Below, piece after piece: positions 27,212 to 36,449 of a stretch of 64,000 bases of DNA; the stretch's first letter is position 1; every line of letters begins with the position of its first letter. Source of the stretch: Nocardia salmonicida NBRC 13393 (GTDB taxonomy: Bacteria; Actinomycetota; Actinomycetes; Mycobacteriales; Mycobacteriaceae). The notes beneath the pieces are model-generated. The model saw only the letters and a list, made by a program, of their open reading frames with translations, searched no databases and was not told where the DNA came from. A program made the position numbers and the translations under genes. The stretch is taken from the NCBI RefSeq assembly GCF_001613085.1, contig NZ_BDBR01000005.1:248001-312000 (forward strand). The letters are read 5' to 3'.

Positions 27212-28792
27212 TCAGGGACGACTGAGCGCGTCCACATTGGCGTTCTCGCCGAGCAGCTTCGACTCGGCCTTGCCCGAGAGCATCCCCTCGAGCACGTTCT
27301 TGCCGATCGCGGCCTCCGGCGGCAGTTCGATCGGGTAGTCGCCGGTGAAGCAGGCGGTGCACAGTCGCGAGCGCGGCTGTTCGGTGGCGGCGATCATGCC
27401 CGCGGTGGAGACGTAGCCGAGAGTGTCGGCGCCGATGGAGCGGCGCACGTTCTCGACCATGTCGGCGTAGCTGTCGTCGGCGCCGGTGCCGTTGGCGATC
27501 AGCTCCGCGCGCGAGGCGAAGTCGATGCCGTAGAAGCAGGGCCACTTCACCGGCGGCGACGCGATACGCACGTGGATCTCGAGCGCACCGGCCTCGCGCA
27601 GCATGCGGATCAGCGCGCGCTGGGTGTTGCCGCGCACGATGGAGTCGTCGACGACGATCAGTCGCTTGCCGCGGATCACTTCCTTCAACGGGTTGAGCTT
27701 GAGCCGGATACCCAGCTGACGGATCGTCTGGCTGGGCTGGATGAAGGTGCGGCCCACGTAGGCGTTCTTCATCAGACCCTGGCCGTACGGAATGCCGGAG
27801 CCCTGGGCGTAACCGACCGCGGCGGGCGTACCCGACTCGGGCACCGGGATCACCAGATCCGCATCGACCGGATGCTCCTTGGCCAGCTTGCGGCCGATCT
27901 CCACACGGGTGGAGTGCACCGAGCGACCGGCGATCGTGGTGTCGGGACGGGCCAGATACACGTACTCGAAGACGCAACCCTTGGGTTCGGGGTTGGCGAA
28001 GCGCATCGAGCGCACGCCCTCGGAGTCGATGGCCAGCAGCTCGCCCGGCTCGATCTCGCGGACGAACGCGGCGCCGACGATGTCGAGCGCGGCGGTCTCG
28101 GACGCGACGACCCAGCCACGATCGAGCCTGCCCAATACCAACGGGCGCACGCCGTGCGGGTCACGCGCGGCGTAGAGGGTGTGCTCGTCCATGAACGTGA
28201 GGCAGAACGCGCCGCGCAACTGCGGCAGCAGTTCCATCGCCGCGGCCTCGATGCTGGAATCCGCCGAGGCGTGCGCCAGCAGCGCGGTGACGATGTCGGA
28301 GTCGGAGGTGGCGCCGGTCATCTGCGGGCGGCCATCGATCACACCGGTGCCGATCAGGCCGAGTTCGCGTGCGCGACCGGCCAATTCAGCGGTGTTCACC
28401 AGGTTGCCGTTGTGGCCCAGCGCCAGACCGGAGCCGACCGAGGTGGTGCGGAATATCGGCTGCGCGTTCTCCCAGGTGACTCCACCGGTCGTGGAGTAGC
28501 GACAGTGTCCGACGGCGATATGCCCCGGCATGGCCGCGAGGGTCTGCTCGTCGAAGACCTGGGAGACCAGGCCGAGATCCTTGAAGACGAGGATCTGGGA
28601 ACCATCGGAAACGGCGATTCCGGCCGCCTCCTGCCCGCGATGCTGCAGGGCGTACAGGCCATAGTAAGTGAGCTTGGCCACGTCTTCGTCGGGAGCCCAG
28701 ACGCCGAAGACGCCACACTCCTCACGAGGGTCGTGTTCGATCTCGTCGGGGGTATGGGGCGTGGGGACGATCGTAGGATCGACGTCGGTCAC
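27212..28792 (-). CDS. purF: amidophosphoribosyltransferase
   Basis: PurF, 526 residues, commits PRPP and glutamine to purine synthesis. It has an N-terminal Ntn glutaminase domain whose nucleophile Cys26 follows a short propeptide (PREECGVFG), and a C-terminal PRTase domain with LIVVDDSIVRGNT as the PRPP-binding loop. The start is GTG with GGGAG 7 nt upstream. It is followed by an intrinsic terminator. Propeptide removal is expected from family knowledge. Confidence 0.95.
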   Translation of the reverse strand: MTDVDPTIVPTPHTPDEIEHDPREECGVFGVWAPDEDVAKLTYYGLYALQHRGQEAAGIAVSDGSQILVFKDLGLVSQVFDEQTLAAMPGHIAVGHCRYSTTGGVTWENAQPIFRTTSVGSGLALGHNGNLVNTAELAGRARELGLIGTGVIDGRPQMTGATSDSDIVTALLAHASADSSIEAAAMELLPQLRGAFCLTFMDEHTLYAARDPHGVRPLVLGRLDRGWVVASETAALDIVGAAFVREIEPGELLAIDSEGVRSMRFANPEPKGCVFEYVYLARPDTTIAGRSVHSTRVEIGRKLAKEHPVDADLVIPVPESGTPAAVGYAQGSGIPYGQGLMKNAYVGRTFIQPSQTIRQLGIRLKLNPLKEVIRGKRLIVVDDSIVRGNTQRALIRMLREAGALEIHVRIASPPVKWPCFYGIDFASRAELIANGTGADDSYADMVENVRRSIGADTLGYVSTAGMIAATEQPRSRLCTACFTGDYPIELPPEAAIGKNVLEGMLSGKAESKLLGENANVDALSRP

Positions 28793-28924
28793 CGTTTGCT
28801 CCCTGTTCGGGCGGGCTGGGGGCAGTACTCAGTCTACGGGTGAATCATGGGCAGGTAGTACGCGCGCTCGCATCCCGGCAGCAATCCGCCGGTCACGAAC
28901 CCGCCGATCGCCACAAAAGGCTGT

Positions 28925-28930
28925 TACGGT
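28925..28930 (+). promoter_or_regulatory. leaderless -10 box for the DUF3533 gene
   Basis: TACGGT is followed by 7 nt and the GTG at 28938. An in-frame GTG at 28929 overlaps the box and is therefore disfavoured. Confidence 0.5.
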
Positions 28931-28937
28931 GCGGATC

Positions 28938-30356
28938 GTGACGACGGACGACAGTGCACACGTTGCAGCCGGTGGAACCGGGTCGGATAGTGAGAACACC
29001 GGCGCGAAGCCGATTGATCCCGAGCAGACGCCCGCAAGCGAAGCGACGTTCGCCACACCGACCTTGGGTCGGCGCCATTGGGCTCGGATCGTGCTCTCGC
29101 CCACTGCGGTGCTGACCCTGCTCACCGCCCTGCTCGGGGTGATGTACCTCGGCTATATCGCCGACCCGGAGGAGAATCTGCACGACTTCCCGATCGCGCT
29201 GGTCAATTCCGATGTCGGCGACGTGATGGGTTCGGGCGAGCAGACCAAGCAGGTCAATTTCGGCAAGCAGGTCGCCGACGCACTCGTCGCCGGTATCCCC
29301 GCCGACAAGGTAGACCTGCACGTCGTCGGAAAATCGGAGTCCGAACAGCTGCTGCGCACCGGACAGATCTACGGCGCGATCATCATCCCCGGCGATTTCA
29401 GCAAACGCCTGGGCATTCTCGGCACGGGCAGCATCGTGCCCGGCGAGATGGAACGGCCGATCATCACCCTGCAAGCCAACCCGCGCATGGGCGCCTACGG
29501 CGTCGGGATCATGCAGCGCATCGGCAACCAGGCGCTGACCGAGGTCGACAAACAGGTCGGCCTCCAACTGACCGAGCAGGTACGGGCCACCCTGGCCGAG
29601 ACGCCGGCGGGCGCACCGCCGCCGCAGGTGTCCGGCGCGGCGATGCTCACCCTCGAGAGTCCGATCGACGTGGTCGCGCAGGACTTCCGTCCGCTGCCGA
29701 GCGGCACCGGCATCGGCCTGACGGCGTTCTTCTTCTCACTGCTCCTGCTGCTGGCCGGCATGGTCGGGGCGATGGTGATCCACACGATGGTCGATGCCCA
29801 ACTCGGTTTCCTTCCCACCGAGTACGGCCCGTGGTCGGTGCACTATCCCCCCACTCCGATCTCGCGCTTTCACACGCTGCTCATCAAGTGGGGGATATCG
29901 GCACTGGTCGCGGTCATCGCCTCGCTGGTGTTCCTGCTGGTGGGCAAGGCGGTCGGCATGCCGATCGACAATCCGCTCGCCCTGGTCCTGTTCTCGGTGC
30001 TCGCCATGATCGCGGTCGGCTGGACCGCCCTGATGACGCTGGCCGCCCTCGGTACCGCGGGGCTGCTGGTGAACCTGACGCTGTTCGTCATCCTCGGCCT
30101 GCCCTCCTCCGGCGGTACCGTCCCGATCGAGGCGACCCCGACCTACCTCGCGTGGCTCGCCGAATTCGAGCCGATGCACCAGGTGTTCCTCGGCGTCCGC
30201 TCGATCCTGTACTTCGACGCCGGCTACGCCGCCGGTCTCGACCGCGGCATCTGGATGTCGCTGCTCGGCATCACGATCGCCGTCGTCGCGGGCACGATCA
30301 TCACCCGCTACTACGACTACAAGGGCCTGCACCGCAAGCACACCACGGCCGCCTGA
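28938..30356 (+). CDS. DUF3533 (YhgE/Pip-related) membrane protein
   Basis: This 472-residue protein has one N-terminal helix (about 50-75), a large extracytoplasmic domain (about 76-265), and then five or six hydrophobic helices to the C-terminus. This layout is that of the YhgE/Pip/SNG1 group, related to ABC-2 permeases and to the EsaA/Pip proteins. Members are linked to export or envelope functions, but no substrate is known. The first 45 residues are acidic and polar. It is divergent from purF. Confidence 0.75.
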   Translation: MTTDDSAHVAAGGTGSDSENTGAKPIDPEQTPASEATFATPTLGRRHWARIVLSPTAVLTLLTALLGVMYLGYIADPEENLHDFPIALVNSDVGDVMGSGEQTKQVNFGKQVADALVAGIPADKVDLHVVGKSESEQLLRTGQIYGAIIIPGDFSKRLGILGTGSIVPGEMERPIITLQANPRMGAYGVGIMQRIGNQALTEVDKQVGLQLTEQVRATLAETPAGAPPPQVSGAAMLTLESPIDVVAQDFRPLPSGTGIGLTAFFFSLLLLLAGMVGAMVIHTMVDAQLGFLPTEYGPWSVHYPPTPISRFHTLLIKWGISALVAVIASLVFLLVGKAVGMPIDNPLALVLFSVLAMIAVGWTALMTLAALGTAGLLVNLTLFVILGLPSSGGTVPIEATPTYLAWLAEFEPMHQVFLGVRSILYFDAGYAAGLDRGIWMSLLGITIAVVAGTIITRYYDYKGLHRKHTTAA

Positions 30357-30361
30357 GCCCT

Positions 30362-30392
30362 GACCCGGTTGCCGCTATCCGGCAGCCGGGTC
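30362..30392. terminator. bidirectional hairpin between convergent genes
   Basis: A 13-bp stem (30362-30374 with 30380-30392, one G-T pair) has a 5-nt loop that contains the stop codon of the minus-strand gene. It starts 6 nt after the DUF3533 gene stop. There is no T-run. Confidence 0.6.
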
Positions 30393-30788
30393 CGGCCGCC
30401 CGGGCAACGCCACGATCGGCAGCCACCCCGCGATCTCTCCCGCCCTGGTTCCCGAGGCCGTCAACGCACCGGACTCGGCCGCCGCCTCGAACGTCAACAG
30501 CCCCGTGGCCAGCAACAACCACGTCCGCGGATCGGTCTCCACCACATTCGGCGGGTTCCCCCTGGTATGCCGAGGCCCCTCGATGCACTGCACGGCCACG
30601 AACGGCGGCACCCGAACCTCCACCGAATGCCCCGGCGCACTCCCCGCCAACGCCCGCACCGTCCCCTTCACCGCCGCCCCCAACTCCCGCCGCCCCGGCA
30701 CCGGCAACGCCGGATCCCGCAACCACTCCCCCACGTCCAACACAGCCGCCCGCACCTGCGCGGGATCAACCACATTCCGTCCAGCCAT
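30375..30788 (-). CDS. sterol carrier family protein (Rv0807-like)
   Basis: This 137-residue protein is equivalent by position and size to mycobacterial Rv0807, the small conserved protein next to purF annotated as sterol carrier family. Visible blocks are PPFVAVQCIEGPRHTRGNPPNVVETD and TWLLLATGLLTFEAA, given here as landmarks near residues 60-100. There is no signal or membrane helix. The ATG sits 8 nt after a TAGCGT box, so translation may be near-leaderless. Lipid binding is only suggested by the family name. Confidence 0.75.
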   Translation of the reverse strand: MAGRNVVDPAQVRAAVLDVGEWLRDPALPVPGRRELGAAVKGTVRALAGSAPGHSVEVRVPPFVAVQCIEGPRHTRGNPPNVVETDPRTWLLLATGLLTFEAAAESGALTASGTRAGEIAGWLPIVALPGRPDPAAG

Positions 30789-30936
30789 ACCCCGAGACGC
30801 TACCGAGGGCCGGTGACACTCCGGCGCCCGAGCATCCACGACGCCGAATACCTGAGCTGGACCGAGTCCGCCAGCTGACACGGCAACACCGCCGACCGAT
30901 CGAAAGCCCGGCGATGCCGGAACGTGAGCCGCGTCG

Positions 30937-30942
30937 TACATT
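30937..30942 (+). promoter_or_regulatory. leaderless -10 box for the alpha/beta hydrolase gene
   Basis: TACATT, then 6 nt, then ATG 30949. It lies in the 160-nt divergent gap to the Rv0807-like gene. Confidence 0.55.
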
Positions 30943-30948
30943 CGTCCT

Positions 30949-31815
30949 ATGAGTGTCACCGGTCCCCTCGAGCCGACCACGTTGCGATTGCGCAGTGCTG
31001 ACGGGCTCACCCTGGTCGCCGACAGCTTCGGTGCCGAGAACGGCCCGTTGGTCGTGATGCTGCACGGCGGTGGGCAGAACCGGTATTCGTGGAAGCGGAC
31101 CGGGCGGGCGCTCGCGGCGGCGGGGATGCGGGTCGTCACCGTGGACGCGCGTGGGCACGGTGAGAGCGATTGGTCGCCGACCGCCGACTACGGCAGGACC
31201 GCGATGGTGGGCGACCTGCACGCCGTCCTCGAACAGCTCGGTGCGACGCCGGACGCGGGCGCGGTGGTCGTCGGGGCGAGCATGGGCGGGATCACGGGGC
31301 TGCTCGCCACGGCGAGACCGGGTGGCAGCGCGATCCGCGCGCTCGTTCTGGTCGACATCGTGCCCCGCTCGGAATCCGCGGGCGTGAGCCGCGTCATGGA
31401 CTTCCTCGGCAAGCACCGCGACGGCTTCGACACCCTCGACCAGGTGGCCGACGCGGTCGCCGCCTACCTGCCGCACCGCCCGCGCCCCGACAACGCAGAC
31501 GGCCTCCTGCGCAACCTGCGCGAGCGCGACGGCCGCTGGTACTGGCACTGGGACCCCGACCTGATCAGCGACGTCAACGAAGACCCGGACGCTCGCATCG
31601 TCGAGATGGAGGCCGCAGCCGAGGCCCTGACCATCCCGGTCCTGCTGATCCGCGGCGGCAAGTCCGATGTCGTCAGCGACGAGGGCGCCGCGGCCTTCCT
31701 CGCTCTCGCACCGCACGCCCGCCTCGCCGAGATCAGCACGGCCGCCCACACCGCCGCGGGCGACGACAACGACGCCTTCACCGAGGCCGTCGCCGGTTTC
31801 GTCGCCACAGCCTGA
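30949..31815 (+). CDS. alpha/beta fold hydrolase
   Basis: This 288-residue cytoplasmic enzyme has the canonical fold. The oxyanion strand is VVMLHGGGQNRYSW, the nucleophile elbow GASMGG is near residue 105, the acid residue is probably in LIRGGKSDVVSD, and the His in AAHTAAGDDN ends the triad. The substrate cannot be read from sequence. Epoxide hydrolases, haloperoxidases and ester hydrolases all share this pattern. Its stop is 6 nt from the stop of the convergent CPBP gene. Confidence 0.88.
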   Translation: MSVTGPLEPTTLRLRSADGLTLVADSFGAENGPLVVMLHGGGQNRYSWKRTGRALAAAGMRVVTVDARGHGESDWSPTADYGRTAMVGDLHAVLEQLGATPDAGAVVVGASMGGITGLLATARPGGSAIRALVLVDIVPRSESAGVSRVMDFLGKHRDGFDTLDQVADAVAAYLPHRPRPDNADGLLRNLRERDGRWYWHWDPDLISDVNEDPDARIVEMEAAAEALTIPVLLIRGGKSDVVSDEGAAAFLALAPHARLAEISTAAHTAAGDDNDAFTEAVAGFVATA

Positions 31816-31821
31816 GCCGCG

Positions 31822-32451
31822 CTAGCGCCGCAGCCCGTCGACCCACCGGGCGGCGGCGGGCGCGAGCGCTCCCCCGGCATTGATCGCAAGATGCAGGAGC
31901 GCGGGTGCGGTGGCACTGCCCGACCGACGGCGAAGTTCGGTGAAGACGAGCCCGGCCAGGGTGGTGGCCGCGACCGTTGGAAATACCGGATCTTCTGCGG
32001 CTCTTGCCGGTTGGATGTGCCAGAGGCCGAATTCGAGGCCGCTGATCACGGGAGCCGGTTGGCCGACGCTCTCGGCGAGCAAGGGATCGAGAGTCCCTCG
32101 AAAGATCGCTTCTTCGGCCAGGACGGTACCGACGGGGATGTGGAGGGCAATCCATTCGAGGGTCGAGGTCTCTGGTGCGCGGATGGCGATTTCGAGTGGG
32201 AGGCGTCGCAGGGACGGGATCGCCAGAGCAACGGCGTAGCCGATGAGGACGATGCCCGCGCTGCCGAGACCCCACCGGAAACCGCTGGGCGACAACCAGT
32301 TCGGGCTACCACGAAAGAGCTTGGTATATCCCGTCGCGAAAGCCGTGTTCGCCACGGTACGGCCACGCAAGGGCAGATCGAGAGCCGGCAGGATCCGGTT
32401 GCTCCACAGCAGTGGAAGAATCAGCGCCGCAGCACTTTCGAGTCGCCTCAC
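31822..32451 (-). CDS. CPBP family intramembrane glutamic endopeptidase
   Basis: This 209-residue membrane protein has the three CPBP (CAAX protease and bacteriocin-processing) motifs in order: EEAIFR near residue 114, FGLWHI near residue 140 and HLAINAGG near residue 185. These give the catalytic Glu, His and Asn. The start is a GTG overlapping the stop of the upstream membrane hydrolase gene (GTGA), so it is translationally coupled. An open frame continues upstream without family resemblance and is ignored. The natural substrate is unknown. Confidence 0.85.
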   Translation of the reverse strand: MRRLESAAALILPLLWSNRILPALDLPLRGRTVANTAFATGYTKLFRGSPNWLSPSGFRWGLGSAGIVLIGYAVALAIPSLRRLPLEIAIRAPETSTLEWIALHIPVGTVLAEEAIFRGTLDPLLAESVGQPAPVISGLEFGLWHIQPARAAEDPVFPTVAATTLAGLVFTELRRRSGSATAPALLHLAINAGGALAPAAARWVDGLRR

Positions 32452-34178
32452 TTCACCTCGCGCTCGTAGGTTTCCGCTGATTCCAGCGCGGCACGGATCC
32501 TTTCGATGACAGTGCCGTCCACCCCTGGCGGCGCCGCGACGGCTAACCATCCGTCCAGCACCAAACTCCCGTACCGGTGCCCGTGCCCGTCGACGACCCC
32601 CTGTGCGTTCGTGAGATCGGCCGTGACCTGCCAGAACGTCACGAAAGGCGCCCACCGCATCTGGGTCGACACATCGGAACCGCGTGGCTCGCTCAACCAA
32701 TCCGGCTGCGTGAAGATCAGATCGGCCGACCACCACACGATGGGATCGGAGGGATGTTGCAGGTAGGCGATGCGGGGTTCGCGCCACGGCTCCGCACTGT
32801 CGAAATCCGTCGCGTCATCGGCGAAGCGCACGACGAGCCCGTCCGCGTACACCGGCGCCACCTCGGGCGAGCCCGGATCGCGACGATCGACGAACTGCCG
32901 CCACAACCGATTCGAGTTCGGCGGGCCGACCCACAACGCTCCATCGACCTCCTCGCGCAGTTCGGCCAACCCGTCGAAGGCCTCCTCCGACCCCTGCGAA
33001 CCCAGGCTCTCCCCGTAGACGAACAACTTCGGCCGATGCCCTTCCGGCTGCGCCGACCACCGCTCGTACACCGCGTCGAACAGCTCCCGGCTGGCCGCGG
33101 CCGCCTTCTCCCGGTCCGACAGGAACGAGAGCACGCTGGGCAGATACGAGAACTGCGTCGCGACGATCGCCGTATCGCCGCCGTAGAGGTATTCCACGGC
33201 CGCCGCGGCCATCCCGTTGACCCACCCGGTTCCGGTAGTCGTGACCACCACCATCGCCTCCCGGTCGAAGGCGCGGGTCCGCTCGAGCTCGGCGACGGCC
33301 AATTGCGCCGCGGTCTGCCCCTTGGCCATCGACTCCAACCCCACGTACGCCCGAACGGGTTCGCGCGCGGGCTTCCCCGTCACCTCGGTGATCGCGGCCG
33401 CGCTCGGACCGTTGGACACGAACCACCGCCCCTCGAACCCCAGCGTCTGCCACGGCGCGAGCGACTCGGGGCTCCCCGAACGCTCCGGCGCGACCGGCTG
33501 CACCGCGTACGGTGTGGTCCGGTCGTTGCGCACGCTGAACGCCGAGTTGGCCACCGCGAAGAACGCCTGCGAGGCGACACCGTTGACCATCGTCACCGTG
33601 AGAACGACCAGCACCAGCAACCCGGCGGCAGGCGCCAGTTCTCGCGGCACCCGCACCCACCGATTGAGCTGACGAGCCAGCCCGAGCACCAGCACGCGCA
33701 CCGTCCGATACGCGGCGACCACGGCCACCCCGACAGCCACGCTGAGCAGCCCGGTGCGCAGATACGCGGGCGTGGTGGTCCCGGCCATCCCCATCAGCGA
33801 GGTGATCTCGCGCTGCCATCGCGCCGACTGCACCAGCATCACCGCAGCGACCAGCGCGCATCCCACCAGCAAGATCGCCTTGAGCACGTATCGGACCCGA
33901 TCGGACGGGCTCGGAATCGGAATCCGGGACCGCACCCACCGCCGGAACACCCATTCGAGCACGCAGCCGAGCCCGTACCCGATCGCGGCGTTGATTCCGC
34001 TGATCAGACCCTGGAACAGCCAGTCACGCGGCACCAGCGAGGGCGTCACCGACAGCCCGAAAAACAGCGTCGCCAGCACCAATCCGACATAATTCAGATC
34101 GACCACGGCCTCCACGCGCCGCACGACAACGCCGCCGCGCGCACGCAGCATCGCAGAAGTCGAAGCGCGCTCGGTCAC
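32448..34178 (-). CDS. membrane alpha/beta-hydrolase (Abhydrolase_9 family), copy A
   Basis: This protein has 576 residues with the chosen start. An N-terminal membrane domain of about four helices includes PSLVPRDWLFQGLISGINA. A C-terminal hydrolase domain follows, with the nucleophile elbow in VYGESLGSQGSE and a catalytic His probably in DGHGHRYG. The GTG at 34178 follows a CATACT box by 6 nt. An alternative GTG at 34238 adds 20 residues but has no Shine-Dalgarno. It is coupled to the CPBP protease gene downstream and is a close paralogue of copy B at 34.6-36.4 kb. Lipid or ester hydrolysis facing the envelope is inferred. Confidence 0.82.
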   Translation of the reverse strand: MTERASTSAMLRARGGVVVRRVEAVVDLNYVGLVLATLFFGLSVTPSLVPRDWLFQGLISGINAAIGYGLGCVLEWVFRRWVRSRIPIPSPSDRVRYVLKAILLVGCALVAAVMLVQSARWQREITSLMGMAGTTTPAYLRTGLLSVAVGVAVVAAYRTVRVLVLGLARQLNRWVRVPRELAPAAGLLVLVVLTVTMVNGVASQAFFAVANSAFSVRNDRTTPYAVQPVAPERSGSPESLAPWQTLGFEGRWFVSNGPSAAAITEVTGKPAREPVRAYVGLESMAKGQTAAQLAVAELERTRAFDREAMVVVTTTGTGWVNGMAAAAVEYLYGGDTAIVATQFSYLPSVLSFLSDREKAAAASRELFDAVYERWSAQPEGHRPKLFVYGESLGSQGSEEAFDGLAELREEVDGALWVGPPNSNRLWRQFVDRRDPGSPEVAPVYADGLVVRFADDATDFDSAEPWREPRIAYLQHPSDPIVWWSADLIFTQPDWLSEPRGSDVSTQMRWAPFVTFWQVTADLTNAQGVVDGHGHRYGSLVLDGWLAVAAPPGVDGTVIERIRAALESAETYEREVK

Positions 34179-34306
34179 CGCCTCAGTATGGCCGCCGCTA
34201 CCGACAATCACCGGATTTGTCACTGCGGAGCCGCTCACAAACTACGTACCGCGCTCGAGTAGTTGTACGCGCGATCGCGACGCCGTGGCCGCGCACACTG
34301 AGAACC

Positions 34307-34594
34307 ATGAGCACAAACACCAAGCCGAAGAACACCTCGGCCTACATGGCCCAGGCCGCGATCGCTTTCGCTGTCAGCCTGTTCGGGACCGGCGCCGGAA
34401 TCGCCTACCTGCCGCTGGACGGCTGGCAGCGCGCGTTCCTGGCGATGTCGGGCCTGTTCCTGGTGACGAGCTGCTTCACCCTGGCCAAGGTCGTGCGCGA
34501 CCAGCAGGAGACCCAGTCACTGATCGGCCGGATCGACGAAGCGCGGCTGGAACAGCTGATCGCCGAACACAATCCGTTCAAATCGGTGTCGTGA
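34307..34594 (+). CDS. YiaAB two-helix membrane protein
   Basis: This 95-residue protein has two hydrophobic helices (about 12-32 and 40-60) separated by a short loop, YLPLDGWQRAFLAM, the YiaA/YiaB two-helix domain pattern. A charged C-terminal segment rich in Glu/Arg follows. It lies divergent from hydrolase copy A and convergent with copy B, with a strong hairpin after it. A degenerate -10 (CACACT, 7 nt from the ATG) suggests leaderless expression. Function is unknown. Confidence 0.8.
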   Translation: MSTNTKPKNTSAYMAQAAIAFAVSLFGTGAGIAYLPLDGWQRAFLAMSGLFLVTSCFTLAKVVRDQQETQSLIGRIDEARLEQLIAEHNPFKSVS

Positions 34595-34600
34595 ACCCCC

Positions 34601-34639
34601 ACCGCGCGGCGCCGATCGAGGGGTTCGGCGCCGCGCGGT
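34601..34639. terminator. 14-bp hairpin between convergent genes
   Basis: Perfect arms 34601-34614 and 34626-34639 enclose an 11-nt loop. It lies between the stops of the YiaAB gene and hydrolase copy B and can serve both strands. Confidence 0.75.
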
Positions 34640-34642
34640 TCG

Positions 34643-36427
34643 TCACTTCAACTCACGCTCGGTGGCCATGGATTCTTCGATGAACGCGCTGATCCGAGCA
34701 GCCAATTCCGGTGTGTAGTCCGGTGGTTGGGCCACCGCGGCCCACGCGTCGGGCAGCAGATTGCCGTAGTTGTGACCGTGCCCGTCCGACACCGTCTGCG
34801 CGCGGGGCAGATCCGCCGCCACCTGCCAGAACGTGACGATCGGATACCACGACATCGCCGGTGACACATCGGGTCCGCGCTTCTCCCGCAACCAGTCCGG
34901 ACTGCTGAACAGCAGATCCGGCGACCACCACACCACCGGATCGGAGGCATGCTGCAGGTAGACGATGCGCGGGTCGTTCCAGACCGGCGTCGGCCGGGCC
35001 AGCTGATCGGCGCTCGCGGCGAACCGCACCGACATTCCGTCGGCGTAGATCGGGGTGATCTCCTCGGTGCCGGGATCGCGCCTGGTCACGAATTCCGACC
35101 ACAGCCGGTTGGAGTTGGGCGGCCCCACCCACAGCACGCCGTCGGTGCGGTTGCGGATATCGGCCAGACCGGAGAACGCGCCCTCCGACCCCTGCGAACC
35201 GAGGCTCTCGCCGTAGACGAGCAGCTTGGGCCTCGCGTCTTCGGGCAGCGCCGACCAGCGGTCGTACACCTTGTCGAACAGCGTGCGCCCCATGGTCATC
35301 GACTTGTCCCGGTCGGACAGGAACGACAACGCGCTGGGCAGATACGAGTACTGCGTCGCCACCAGCGCGGTGTCGCCGCCGAACATCAGCTCGACCGCCT
35401 CGGCGCTGGCCGTATCGACCCAGCCGGTGCCGGTGGTACTGATCACCACGAGCACTTCGCGTTCGAAAGCCTTGGTGCGCTCCAGTTCGGCGACGGCCAC
35501 ATCGGTCTGCGCCTCGACGCCGTCCGCGGATTCCAGGCCCGCGTAGACCCGGATCGGTTCGCGTGCGGGCTTTCCGGTGACCTCGCCGATCGCGAGGGCG
35601 GTCGGCGCGTTCGCCACGAACCATCGGCCCTCCGAGCCCAGCGTTTCCCACTTGGCCAACGAGTCGGGGCTACCGGAACGTTCGGGCAGCGTCGGCTGGA
35701 CCGCGTTCGGCGAGGTATGGCTGTTGCGCGCGCTGAACGCCGAGTTGGCCACGGCGAAAAAGCCTTTCGCCAGCACACCGTTGAACAACAGCACCGCGGC
35801 CACCAGCACGACGATCGCCCCGAGCGGCCGCGCGAACGAAGCCGGAATCCGCACCCACTGGTTCAGCGCGCGCGCCACCGTGCGCACCAGCCGAACCACC
35901 AGACGCGAGATCCAGATCAGCAGACCCACCACCACCGCGCCGAGCAACACCGTGCGCGGATACCCGGCGTCGGACACCGGTGCCATTCCCATCAGATCGG
36001 TGATCTCGCGCTGCCACTGCGAGGACTTGATGCTCATCAGCACCGCGAAGACCAGGCACGCCACCACGATCGCGCCCTTCACCGCCACCAGCAGCCAGCC
36101 GGGCCGTCGGCTCCAGGCCGACGAGACCTGGGCGGGCCAGGTGATCCGGGGCGCGATCCACTTGCGCCAGACCCAGGACAGCGCGCAGCCGAGCCCGTAG
36201 CCGATCGTGGCGTTGATCCCGCTGAGCAGTCCCTGGAAGAACCAGTCACGCGGAAGCAGCGAGGGTGTCAGCGACAGTCCGAAGAACATCGTGGCCACGA
36301 TCAGGCCGACGTAATCCGGATGAAAAAACCTCTCCACCAGGTGAATTCCCCGGACGAAGAGGTTGTTGTGCGCGGGGTCCTCGCGCGCCGCGGACAGAGA
36401 AGTCGAGCCCGTACTCTCAGTGGTCAA
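34643..36427 (-). CDS. membrane alpha/beta-hydrolase (Abhydrolase_9 family), copy B
   Basis: This 594-residue paralogue of copy A has the same layout: helices beginning near residue 40 (DYVGLIVATMFFG), PSLLPRDWFFQGLLSGINA, then a hydrolase domain with VYGESLGSQGSE and DGHGHNYG. The TTG start is supported by GAGGAG six nt upstream and lies 22 nt after the purL stop. It is probably co-transcribed with purL. Longer readings overlap purL and lack a ribosome-binding site. Confidence 0.83.
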   Translation of the reverse strand: MTTESTGSTSLSAAREDPAHNNLFVRGIHLVERFFHPDYVGLIVATMFFGLSLTPSLLPRDWFFQGLLSGINATIGYGLGCALSWVWRKWIAPRITWPAQVSSAWSRRPGWLLVAVKGAIVVACLVFAVLMSIKSSQWQREITDLMGMAPVSDAGYPRTVLLGAVVVGLLIWISRLVVRLVRTVARALNQWVRIPASFARPLGAIVVLVAAVLLFNGVLAKGFFAVANSAFSARNSHTSPNAVQPTLPERSGSPDSLAKWETLGSEGRWFVANAPTALAIGEVTGKPAREPIRVYAGLESADGVEAQTDVAVAELERTKAFEREVLVVISTTGTGWVDTASAEAVELMFGGDTALVATQYSYLPSALSFLSDRDKSMTMGRTLFDKVYDRWSALPEDARPKLLVYGESLGSQGSEGAFSGLADIRNRTDGVLWVGPPNSNRLWSEFVTRRDPGTEEITPIYADGMSVRFAASADQLARPTPVWNDPRIVYLQHASDPVVWWSPDLLFSSPDWLREKRGPDVSPAMSWYPIVTFWQVAADLPRAQTVSDGHGHNYGNLLPDAWAAVAQPPDYTPELAARISAFIEESMATERELK

Positions 36428-36449
36428 GCTCGACTCCTCGTCCGGTTGA

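Noticed and set aside
32452..32787. N-terminal extension of the CPBP protease by 112 codons
   Set aside because: It runs antisense-like through the end of the hydrolase gene without hydrophobic or family features. The GTGA overlap gives a better start.
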